Assembly (NCBI GenBank): GCA_027592275.1
Contig: JAQCKF010000020.1
Location: 1 to 64,000 of the forward strand
Length of the DNA: 64,000 nucleotides
From: Pseudomonadota bacterium
GTDB lineage: Bacteria; Pseudomonadota; Gammaproteobacteria; Pseudomonadales; Pseudohongiellaceae
Direction: 5' to 3'
Program-made: the position numbers and the translations under genes
Part shown: piece after piece, positions 25,951 to 33,616 of the stretch
How the letters are laid out: the number at the start of each line of letters is the position of its first letter
Position numbering within the stretch: the first letter of the stretch is position 1
The notes under the pieces: model-generated
Told to the model about the DNA's origin: nothing
The model's database searches: none
The model's input: only the letters and a program-made list of their open reading frames with translations

Positions 25951-26301
25951 ATGCAATTTATCGTTCTGAAGTATCTTGTTACAGCAGGTATCGTAGTACT
26001 AGTTTCAGAAGTCGCCAAGAATCTCGACAAGGCGGGGGCGCTTATTGCCGCGTTGCCAACGGTCACTCTGCTGACATTGTTTTGGTTGTACTTTGAGGGA
26101 CAGTCAGCTGAGAAGATAACGAATCATGCCTGGTATACGTTCTGGTACGTTATTCCAACTTTACCGATGTTTGCTGCTTTTCCTTCGCTGTATCAGCGCT
26201 TCGGGTTCTGGGGAGCAATTGCTTTCTCCATCCTGATAACGGTTGTGCTCTTTGTTATTTTCGCCTTGATGCTTCGCCGATTCGATATTGATTTGATGTG
26301 A
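25951..26301 (+). CDS. DUF3147 family small membrane protein
   Basis: A 116-residue protein with four hydrophobic segments. The pattern KYLVTAGIVVLVSEVAKN, LIAALPTVTLLTLFWLY and WYTFWYVIPTLPMF is that of DUF3147, an uncharacterised inner-membrane family. A GGGAGAG precedes the ATG. It is convergent with the MscS gene. Confidence 0.75.
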   Translation: MQFIVLKYLVTAGIVVLVSEVAKNLDKAGALIAALPTVTLLTLFWLYFEGQSAEKITNHAWYTFWYVIPTLPMFAAFPSLYQRFGFWGAIAFSILITVVLFVIFALMLRRFDIDLM

Positions 26302-26352
26302 AGGATCTGCAGGCTCTAGGCCGGAGTTAAGTTTCGCCTTGATGGCAGGTCC

Positions 26353-27699
26353 TCAGTCAGCCTTTTTAGATAGTTCTCCAATATCAGACGATCTTATGTG
26401 CAGGTCGCGCTGCGGGTATGGAATCTCAATTCCGTGTTCGTGGAACTTATCCCAGATACAGATTAGTAATTCACTAATCACATTGGCACGCCCGTTCATG
26501 GGGTCGTTAATCCATACGCGCATTTCAAGGTTCACCGAACTATCGCCAAATTCTTTCACGAGGCAATTCGGTGGTGGATCGCTCAATATTCTGTTTGTCT
26601 CAGCCGCTGCTTCCTTACAGAGTGCGATGGCCTTGTGGAGGTCGGCCTTGTAGTGAATGCCAACTACCTGCCTCAGGCGCAAAAGGTTTTGTGAATGGGA
26701 CCAATTTTCCACTCGGTTGATGATCAGTTCTTCATTGGGAATCAGGTGTTCAACACCGTCACGGGTAGTGACTGAAACATAACGAGCTGTAAGCGCATCG
26801 ACCCTGCCGTAGTAATCTGCAACCACGATCACATCGCCCGGTTTAATTGACTTGTCCATCAGCAAGATGAAGCCGCTAATGAGGTTGGCAAAAATTTTCT
26901 GCAAACCAAAACCAATACCGACACCGACGGCGCCACCAACTACAGCGAATGCCGTCAGGTCTACACCGACGATCGCGAGAGCCATGATGAATGCGACGGC
27001 GCTTAACGATATACGCATGAACTTGATGGTGAGAACTTGAATTGAGGGCGAGAGATTCCGTGAGGACTTCAGTTTGCTCTCGGTCAGCTGGCCGGCAATC
27101 GCCGAGATCCATAAAAGAATTCCCAATGTCACCAACGCCTGCATGATTGTAAGGACAGATATCGTTGCCTGTCCAAGGCTGAACGAAATTTCGTCCAGAA
27201 ATTGAATCGTTGGAGTGAGGATTCCGAGAATATTCAGTGCTGCGATAACCCACGCTGTGATGGCTATGGTGCGCGACCAGAAATGGCTGCTGACGAAGAT
27301 GGTAGCAGCCTTAATGATGACCCAGGCCGTGAGTAGGCTGGTGGTGATCAGCAGGGAGGCATTGGATACATCCCATTGTTCAGTGATAACAACTGAAACC
27401 CATTGTAAGAATAACCAGATAGCGGGGAAGGAAATGTCAAGAGCCGTTTCCCAAATGCGGCCCAATATTGGAAAGCGAGACTGTCGTTCGAGGAGTGAAT
27501 TGATTTTTTTGCGTAGGCGAATCGCCAGGGGCCATGCAATTGTGCCTGCGATTACGATGATTGCGAGGCAAACTAAAGTATCGCTGACGAAAACGTCAGA
27601 CATGAACCAGGACTGCAGCGTCTCGAGCCAGACAGCCCAGATAGCAGGGTCGGTGATTTGATCTATCAGAGGGTCGATCTCGCCATCCACTATAGCCAC
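26353..27699 (-). CDS. mechanosensitive ion channel, MscS family
   Basis: A 448-residue channel that opens under membrane tension to release solutes on osmotic downshock. Several amino-terminal hydrophobic segments precede the MscS core. The pore-lining helix reads AFAVVGGAVGVGIGFGLQKI (near 236-255), followed by the beta domain ISGFILLMDKSIKPGDVI and YGRVDALTARYVSVTTRDG. The start is GTG and overlaps the end of the upstream CorA-type gene by 10 bp, so the two are translationally coupled. Confidence 0.87.
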   Translation of the reverse strand: MAIVDGEIDPLIDQITDPAIWAVWLETLQSWFMSDVFVSDTLVCLAIIVIAGTIAWPLAIRLRKKINSLLERQSRFPILGRIWETALDISFPAIWLFLQWVSVVITEQWDVSNASLLITTSLLTAWVIIKAATIFVSSHFWSRTIAITAWVIAALNILGILTPTIQFLDEISFSLGQATISVLTIMQALVTLGILLWISAIAGQLTESKLKSSRNLSPSIQVLTIKFMRISLSAVAFIMALAIVGVDLTAFAVVGGAVGVGIGFGLQKIFANLISGFILLMDKSIKPGDVIVVADYYGRVDALTARYVSVTTRDGVEHLIPNEELIINRVENWSHSQNLLRLRQVVGIHYKADLHKAIALCKEAAAETNRILSDPPPNCLVKEFGDSSVNLEMRVWINDPMNGRANVISELLICIWDKFHEHGIEIPYPQRDLHIRSSDIGELSKKAD

Positions 27700-28655
27700 C
27701 CTTTGCGACGGAAAAGTATAAGTTGAATGATCGCGGCGACTGCCATAAAACCGAGGACGACGAAGTAGCCACCCTTGAAACCAAGCTCCGGTATGTATTC
27801 GAAATTCATTCCATAGAGACCGGCCACGAATGTTAGTGGTACGAAGATAACGGTGATGACGGTCAGAATCTGCATGACCTTATTCAGCCGATGTGAAGAG
27901 AGGGCAAGATATCCATCAGATAGATCAGTTAGCACATCATAGTAGAGGCTGGCCAGGCTCTGCGATCGTTCCACCTGTTCATAGAAGTCGACAATTTGGT
28001 GCGACAAAGCTTGATGGAATCTAGCGGGAGGCTCTTTCTTTAGTATAACTGCAATGAGCTTGTGGTAATTGGTATTGCGTTTGAAGTACCGCAGTCGAGA
28101 TTTTAATTTCGTAATTTCTGAGAGTAGATCATCGTTTGGTTTGTCGAACATTTCTGTTTCTAAACCATCCATGCGTGGCTCGAATTCGATCAGAATTTTT
28201 ACGTAACGGCGACTCAAGTGATTAGCTAATTGGAGCGCTAGTGCAGCAGCGCCTTCTGCCAGTAGCTCAGAATTTTTCCCGAGCTTTCTTGCAAGCCATT
28301 CGGTGCTTTCTGATTTTTTCCTATGGCGCGTAATTAGTATACGCTCTTTGATAAAGAGGGAGAGAGGGAAGAATTGAAGTTCGAGCGAGTTTTCAGTTTC
28401 CTCAAGATCGCGCAGCATGAGGAATTCATGCTCTGAGTAACTCTCGAGTTTGGGCGGATGGCGTTTCCTTAGAGCATCCTGGATAGCCAATTCGTGTAGA
28501 TCTAAACCTTCTAAAATCGATCTCTCCTCACTCTCTTCATAGCCCAAGAGGTCTATCCATATAAAGGTGTCTGTCTGTTCTTTCCACGCGGCAAGCAATT
28601 CGTTGCCGCCGAATTGGGTGCTTTTATTCTTGGGGTCGAAGAGTACGCTTTGCAT
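27690..28655 (-). CDS. CorA-family divalent cation transporter
   Basis: A CorA/ZntB-type transporter, about 321 residues from the ATG at 28,655 (GAGG 7 bases upstream); the frame is open to 28,784. It has the usual layout: a soluble amino-terminal domain, a long charged stalk helix (LETEMFDKPNDDLLSEITKL region), and two carboxy-terminal membrane helices. The GMN motif sits in the loop (VAGLYGMNFEYIPE), and the basic end RRKGWL follows. It moves Mg2+, Co2+ or Zn2+. It is coupled to the MscS gene, linking ion and osmotic balance. Confidence 0.85.
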   Translation of the reverse strand: MQSVLFDPKNKSTQFGGNELLAAWKEQTDTFIWIDLLGYEESEERSILEGLDLHELAIQDALRKRHPPKLESYSEHEFLMLRDLEETENSLELQFFPLSLFIKERILITRHRKKSESTEWLARKLGKNSELLAEGAAALALQLANHLSRRYVKILIEFEPRMDGLETEMFDKPNDDLLSEITKLKSRLRYFKRNTNYHKLIAVILKKEPPARFHQALSHQIVDFYEQVERSQSLASLYYDVLTDLSDGYLALSSHRLNKVMQILTVITVIFVPLTFVAGLYGMNFEYIPELGFKGGYFVVLGFMAVAAIIQLILFRRKGWL

Positions 28656-28824
28656 TTTACCTCGAGTCTTTTGTGCACGTTGAGCATGCTGGAGTGCTGG
28701 TGATTGTGATTCAGAACGGCTAGGAATGCTAGAGCTAAAAGGATTCGCAGGAGGGGAAAGGCGTGCTGCAGTGCCCCGAACCATAAGGGGTATCGGGGCT
28801 AGGTGTAAGGCTAGATGATAGCAG

Positions 28825-29175
28825 TTACTTCTTTACCCAGGCACCAGATGCATCTTGCAGATACTGTCCGCTCAGAGTCGCCTCTATTGCCTTGTCAAAG
28901 GCTAGGGCTGCGACCTGATCTAGGCTGATAGAATTCTGTCGCGCAATCTGTTGGTACAAATCCCGGCGCTGATTGTTTACGTCACGCACCATGGCGACAA
29001 CATCCGCCGAAGCTGATTCCACCACTAGGCCGACATAGCCATTTCTTAGCTCGCCTACTAGTCCTTCGCTCTTTGCTTCCTGCAGGGTTAGGGCAAAGCT
29101 TAGAGGAATAAATAGCGTTAAGCAGGCTAAGAGTAGCGCTTTAGAAATTGCAATCTTCATAGTTACTCTCTTCAT
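28825..29175 (-). CDS. ydbL: YdbL family protein (DUF1318)
   Basis: A 116-residue exported protein with a signal peptide ending near SFALT. The DUF1318 pattern follows: LQEAKSEGLVGELRNGYVG, then VNNQRRDLYQQIARQN, then the ending GQYLQDASGAWVKK. In E. coli YdbL works with YdbH and YnbE in phospholipid transport between the two membranes and appears to act as a helper for YnbE. Its start overlaps the ynbE stop in an ATGA arrangement (29,173-29,177). Confidence 0.87.
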   Translation of the reverse strand: MKRVTMKIAISKALLLACLTLFIPLSFALTLQEAKSEGLVGELRNGYVGLVVESASADVVAMVRDVNNQRRDLYQQIARQNSISLDQVAALAFDKAIEATLSGQYLQDASGAWVKK

Positions 29176-29390
29176 CAGAACAATCCACTGTCTAGGGTAA
29201 AAATTCCGTCCAATTCTTCTTCCACCTTAACGCGGATCTCGTGTTCGATCCTGACATTGAGGTTGATGGTAATCGGCTCGTTGGGCACAGCGACTTGAAT
29301 AGTCGGCGTGCAGGCCACTAGGGCCAATACCAAAAGCGCGAAAGTGCTTCCTGCGCGTAGCGATTTAACAGACTTGGTACTCTGCATCAT
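29175..29390 (-). CDS. ynbE: YnbE-like outer-membrane lipoprotein
   Basis: A small lipoprotein with lipobox LVAC; the mature part has only about 45 residues (CTPTIQVAVPNEPITINLNV, then EHEIRVKVEEEL). In E. coli YnbE stacks onto the end of YdbH and completes the bridge to the outer membrane. The frame is open to a TTG at 29,471, but the ATG at 29,390 gives a normal lipoprotein signal and a family-typical length. It lies between ydbH and ydbL in the usual order. Confidence 0.82.
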   Translation of the reverse strand: MMQSTKSVKSLRAGSTFALLVLALVACTPTIQVAVPNEPITINLNVRIEHEIRVKVEEELDGIFTLDSGLF

Positions 29391-29499
29391 TTTATCCACT
29401 GTATTTGTTTTCAATCTTGCTGCCATTGTATCGGCTGAATATGAATATTTGCTTAAGATTTGCCGCTTCAACCTATTAGACCACGGAATTTGTATTTAG

Positions 29500-31890
29500 T
29501 TACGGCAAACTCACAAAGCGCTCTAATTCGTCTGTTATGACCCGGCTTGCCTGCAGGCTTTTAAGCAGCGAGGGAATATTGTCAGTGATATTTACGTTGA
29601 GGTTTATCGCCTGCCCTGCGTTCATATCAGGATTACTGCCCTGAAGTTGCACGCTCAGCAACAGCTCGCCATCTTTATCGTAGAAAACTTCGGTATTCAT
29701 GGTTTGATACTGGTAATTGGCGAGCGCATCGTTGACCAATCGCAGAGCCGGGTTGTTGCTTGGTGCTGAGCCGGCTGGCGCATAGCGAATACTGCCCCCT
29801 GGCTTTAGCGCGCCAACTAAGCCTTTCTCAATGCTGATAGTATCGCCCTCGATGATGAAGGGCAGGTAGCCGCTAACTAGGCCGTCGGCCTCAAGCCCGG
29901 GATATTCCGCCAAGTTTATCAGTGAATCCACTCTCAGATCGGCGAGCACCACATCTACTTGCTGGCGATCTCTTGCGGGATTGTAACGGGCTGCGGGGAT
30001 GCTGATTTTACCACCTAGCACAGCGGTATCGAAGTCGATAATCTGTACCTCGCCGGTTAGCGTGTCGAAACGGTATTGCCAGGATAGGTCTTCGAGAGGC
30101 ATGCCTATATCGATGCGACTTAGCGATGCGCTAGCCGGATTAGAAACCTGTATTCCAAGTGGCGTAGTCGCCTCGGCGAATAAGTCAGTATTCAGGTCGA
30201 CGAAGAAATAGTCTGCGTAGAAGCCGCTTAACTGGTCGATCTTGAGGGCTATCGGTCCGCCGAAACGCCATGAGTCATCTAGTTGCTTACTCCACGAAAT
30301 ATTAGCCAATCCTTCGATCTGGCCGGCGACAACATCAGCTTCCAACTCCTTAGGAGTTATCAATGTCGAGAGAGGCTCTGCCTCTGTGAATTCATAGGGA
30401 GCCAACTTCAAGACAACATCGCCGGTGTCGCGCAGGAAGAAGTGTTGTAGGCCGATGCCAAGGCGCAGACGCTGATCTAGGTCGACCTCTACTACTCCTG
30501 TTAGGGTATCTTTCTCCAGCAGCAGCTTGCCGGAATACGCAGGGTTACTAATGTCGGCGATGCTATTGTCTAGGCGAAATTCGCTACTGCTGAAGTTGAA
30601 TCCGCCGCTGACCACATCGCCTACACGAAATGCCAATTCATCCAGTTGCAAACTAGTTGCTAGTTCTGAAATGACAGATTCGGAAGAAGTTCTAACCGAC
30701 GGTACGCGAATCTGTACTAAGTCCGCTGCCAAGCGCATCTCATCGTTGGAATAGTTGAACCTAAGTGGGGCAGTCACGCTGGTGTTTTCCCCAATGTATT
30801 CGCCATAGCGCCAACTGGTGAGATTGCTTTGCCAATCGCTTTGCATATCGCAATTCGTGAAGGATGCGCAGTGAAGCCGTGTATTCTCGAAACTGTGTTC
30901 ACTCTGCGCTGTAGCGTCTTCGAGGGTCGAGCTCCCGCTGCCATAAATTCCGCTGAGCGCGAGCTGCATCTCGCCTGTTGATGTCGCAACGTCGCCCTGT
31001 ACACTTAAAGGTAGACGCAGCTGCAGTGTATTGCTGCCCAGGTCTGATTGCTGAGTAATCTTTAGCAGTGAACTCGGGCTGTCGAGAACGAGGCTTAGTT
31101 GTGTGATGGCGGTGTTACCGAATAGTTCCTGCACTTCGAAATTGCTCTGCACCGAGAGGCGTTCGTTTACTATAGCTGTAGTTGCAGGAATAAGTTCCTC
31201 GAGCTGCACCTGCAAGGGCTCGATAAACAACAAGCTCGTAGCAGTCACCGCGATAGCATCCTCAGCGATATCCAAGTCGATTTCGGATTCCAAGACTAGA
31301 GCCCCTGTTAGCAATGTCCTAGTTTCAACAGTCAGAGTTTTTGAGCTGGTACGCTGGATATCAAATTCGATGACTGTGTCTTGCAGCGCCTCGAATTGTG
31401 CATCACCGGCTATGCGCAGTGGCGGACTCTGCAGGCCCAAGCCTATTTTGTAGCTTTGATCGCTAGTAAGTAGTTCGACATGGGGAAGAGTTATTTCGCT
31501 TACCGGGAGTGCATCGAATGCATCTAGCATCGAGGCTAGGGTTGTGTAGTCCTCGTCGGTGGGTGAGTTCGGGTTCGAAAGCGATCGCAATTCGATCTTG
31601 CCTATGGAAAGGGATTGCGCCGTGCCTGCGAGTAACTGGGACAGGGAGTATTGGACATGTAATCGACTTAGCACGACGCGCTGGTCTTCGCTGGTTAGAA
31701 CTAGTTGGTCTAGAGCTATTGAATTAATGCCTAGATGATTCACTTCTAGTGATGAAATCTCAAAGCCAAGCTCGGAGAGAGTAGGTTTAGCAAGAGTGCT
31801 AAAAACTAATTCGGGCCGTAAAAGCACAATTGCGAGGGAAGTGCCAATTAGGATTAGTAGCACAATCACTGTTTTTTTAGTACGGGACAT
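29500..31890 (-). CDS. ydbH: YdbH family intermembrane phospholipid transport protein
   Basis: A 796-residue AsmA-like bridge protein with one amino-terminal membrane anchor (about 7-24) and a long beta-rich periplasmic body of repeated short strands. The carboxy-terminal part (PFIIEGDTISIEKGLVGALK, PGGSIRY, then NYQYQTMNTEVFYDKDGELL) is the conserved YdbH end. In E. coli YdbH is partly redundant with TamB and YhdP in moving phospholipids to the outer membrane. E. coli YdbH is somewhat longer (about 880). The gene order ydbH-ynbE-ydbL supports the assignment. Confidence 0.87.
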   Translation of the reverse strand: MSRTKKTVIVLLILIGTSLAIVLLRPELVFSTLAKPTLSELGFEISSLEVNHLGINSIALDQLVLTSEDQRVVLSRLHVQYSLSQLLAGTAQSLSIGKIELRSLSNPNSPTDEDYTTLASMLDAFDALPVSEITLPHVELLTSDQSYKIGLGLQSPPLRIAGDAQFEALQDTVIEFDIQRTSSKTLTVETRTLLTGALVLESEIDLDIAEDAIAVTATSLLFIEPLQVQLEELIPATTAIVNERLSVQSNFEVQELFGNTAITQLSLVLDSPSSLLKITQQSDLGSNTLQLRLPLSVQGDVATSTGEMQLALSGIYGSGSSTLEDATAQSEHSFENTRLHCASFTNCDMQSDWQSNLTSWRYGEYIGENTSVTAPLRFNYSNDEMRLAADLVQIRVPSVRTSSESVISELATSLQLDELAFRVGDVVSGGFNFSSSEFRLDNSIADISNPAYSGKLLLEKDTLTGVVEVDLDQRLRLGIGLQHFFLRDTGDVVLKLAPYEFTEAEPLSTLITPKELEADVVAGQIEGLANISWSKQLDDSWRFGGPIALKIDQLSGFYADYFFVDLNTDLFAEATTPLGIQVSNPASASLSRIDIGMPLEDLSWQYRFDTLTGEVQIIDFDTAVLGGKISIPAARYNPARDRQQVDVVLADLRVDSLINLAEYPGLEADGLVSGYLPFIIEGDTISIEKGLVGALKPGGSIRYAPAGSAPSNNPALRLVNDALANYQYQTMNTEVFYDKDGELLLSVQLQGSNPDMNAGQAINLNVNITDNIPSLLKSLQASRVITDELERFVSLP

Positions 31891-31983
31891 GGGGTGAGTC
31901 GTCCTGCTGCATGAAGGCCTAGTTTCTCGCTTCGCTCTGTCCAGTGCAAGCGACTATGTGATCTCAGCTTTTGATGCAGTCAA

Positions 31984-32019
31984 AAAAAGGGGTTAGGCCT
32001 TTCGGCCCAACCCCTTTTT
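31984..32019 (-). terminator. strong intrinsic terminator
   Basis: AAAAAGGGGTTAGGCC pairs with GGCCCAACCCCTTTTT around a short TTTC-type loop, giving a GC-rich stem flanked by A and T tracts so it can work in both directions. It lies 17 bp after the stop of the Met-rich protein gene and separates it from the ydbH operon. Confidence 0.88.
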
Positions 32020-32035
32020 GTATTCCAGTTTTTTA

Positions 32036-33217
32036 TTAGGGGGAGGACATGATCATGTTGTGCTGCATGTTCATGGCTTCGCGTGCGCGGTTTCTCTCCG
32101 ACTGCATGAGTTCGCCAACGGCAGGACCACCCTGGTTGTAGATTCCGCCTCGAAGTGCGAATAGCAGATAATCCATAGATTGAGTGTTGTTGCTGTCTTT
32201 ACCGGTAAAGTAAGTGATGGCCTGATCCATTAACTCATCGCGATTCTCAGCGTTCGGGAAGGCGAGGATGTCGGCGATGAGACTCTCTAGAAGGTTTAAG
32301 TTATCTAGGATTATCGCCGCCTCTGGAGATTGGCTATACAGGTCGGGCGCAATAGCGGGTGCCATAGGCAGCTCGCCAGGTGCTGGGAACATAGTCATGC
32401 CACCGGACGAGCCAATTTTTTTCCAGAAGCGTTCGAGAGCCACATCGACACCACCATTGAACTGGGGGTCCAGCCCCTGCAGTATCACAGCCTCAAGTGC
32501 AGCAAGTTGTAACCATTGATGAGTCCACAGGAAGCCCCTTAGAAGTGGGAATGCGGTCTTAAGCCCATTGGCTTGATCGTGGCTTAGGAGGTAGTCGCTC
32601 TCTTTCGGTACGACGGCTACAGAGTGTTGGTCATCGCTAAGATAGCTTTCTATTGCATCGGCTACTGCCGCGAGTTTGTCATCTACGTCGTCGTCGATAT
32701 AGATCGTAAAAAGTGCCTTTTCGAAATTTCGGCCGTGCTTAAACACCTCGGCTGTGTGACGACCGATGGCCGAACTGTTTTCAAAGGCAGCCTCGGCTGA
32801 CTCGTTACTATGCTTGCCGCGCATTACTTCTAAGAGGCGCATTCGTGCCGCAACCTCCAGGTCGTGATGGGGGCCGTTGCTCATGCCCATTTCCATAGCT
32901 GCCTCATGGGTCATCATGCCGGATGCCATCATCTCGCGCATGGTCATGCTGGCGCGCAGTTTCATATTCATCTGTAATTCATTTCGCACTTGCTGTGTGG
33001 CTGGGTCGGCATTGATCGCAGCAATTTCTTCGAGAGCTTTCGCCTGCGTGACATCGAAGGCATTAAATAGGTCAGCTACTTCTGGGTACTGCTCGCTGAT
33101 TTCGGCAGTATTTTGCGCAGATAGGCCCGAGCTAAGAAAGCTGCTCAGTACTATCGATGAGATGATCAATGTCTGTTTTATGACTGGCTGCTGCCAGCGA
33201 AATATTCTTTCTATCAT
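32036..33217 (-). CDS. exported Met-rich protein of unknown function
   Basis: From the ATG at 33,217 it encodes about 393 residues with a signal peptide (hydrophobic stretch IISSIVLSSFLSSGLSAQ); a GTG start at 33,247 adds 10 residues. The most striking part is a Met cluster (MTMREMMASGMM, then EMGMSNG with PHHD close by), plus MTMFPAPGELPM and a tail MNMQHNMIM. Met- and His-rich stretches in exported proteins often bind copper, but that is only an inference here. The remainder is helical. A strong terminator follows. I recognise no family. Confidence 0.65.
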   Translation of the reverse strand: MIERIFRWQQPVIKQTLIISSIVLSSFLSSGLSAQNTAEISEQYPEVADLFNAFDVTQAKALEEIAAINADPATQQVRNELQMNMKLRASMTMREMMASGMMTHEAAMEMGMSNGPHHDLEVAARMRLLEVMRGKHSNESAEAAFENSSAIGRHTAEVFKHGRNFEKALFTIYIDDDVDDKLAAVADAIESYLSDDQHSVAVVPKESDYLLSHDQANGLKTAFPLLRGFLWTHQWLQLAALEAVILQGLDPQFNGGVDVALERFWKKIGSSGGMTMFPAPGELPMAPAIAPDLYSQSPEAAIILDNLNLLESLIADILAFPNAENRDELMDQAITYFTGKDSNNTQSMDYLLFALRGGIYNQGGPAVGELMQSERNRAREAMNMQHNMIMSSP

Positions 33218-33247
33218 TTTCCATTTCCCGAGTGGATTTACGCTCAC

Positions 33248-33616
33248 TGGCTAGCTCTATTGGTGGGCTTATTGCTTAGACTAGTGAAATGTCTTACTGC
33301 TGGCTGAGCCCCGAAGATAAGGAAGCAAACCTAGTATAAACGATTCGCTCAACCACTGCCAACGTGCACCAAGAGTCAGTGGAGCCTTTATCTTGCAAGG
33401 GGAAGTGCAGCGGTGTGTTGGTCGCGGATATTCTCATCGAAATGACGCTGGAGCGCACGGCTTTCGCCGCGTTCAAGCATAGCCCGTGACCTATCGGGCG
33501 ATAGGCGTCGCTCAGGGGGTTATGTAATATTTTGTGACAGTAAGGCGGGCGGACTATTCTGAGTTGCAGTGGGCGAACTTGACGTTAGCCCACTGCAAAA
33601 TATCAATGCAAAGAAT
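33248..33616. other. intergenic region with two stem-loops
   Basis: No gene is convincing; the open frame at 33,294-33,476 has no family and no ribosome-binding site. Two palindromes are present: CCTATCG/CGATAGG at 33,490-33,505 (2-base loop), and the longer one at 33,564-33,598 listed separately. The promoter for the Met-rich protein gene should lie near 33,250-33,330. Confidence 0.45.
33564..33598 (-). terminator. 11-bp stem-loop downstream of the DUF5916-type gene
   Basis: TTGCAGTGGGC (33,564-33,574) pairs perfectly with GCCCACTGCAA (33,588-33,598) around a 13-base loop, 19 bp after the stop of the minus-strand gene at 33,617. The stem is strong but the T tract is poor. It is probably a terminator or 3'-end stabiliser. 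Confidence 0.55.

Noticed and set aside
33294..33476. A 60-codon minus-strand frame
   Set aside because: There is no family match and no start signal, and it lies in the likely promoter region of the Met-rich protein gene.
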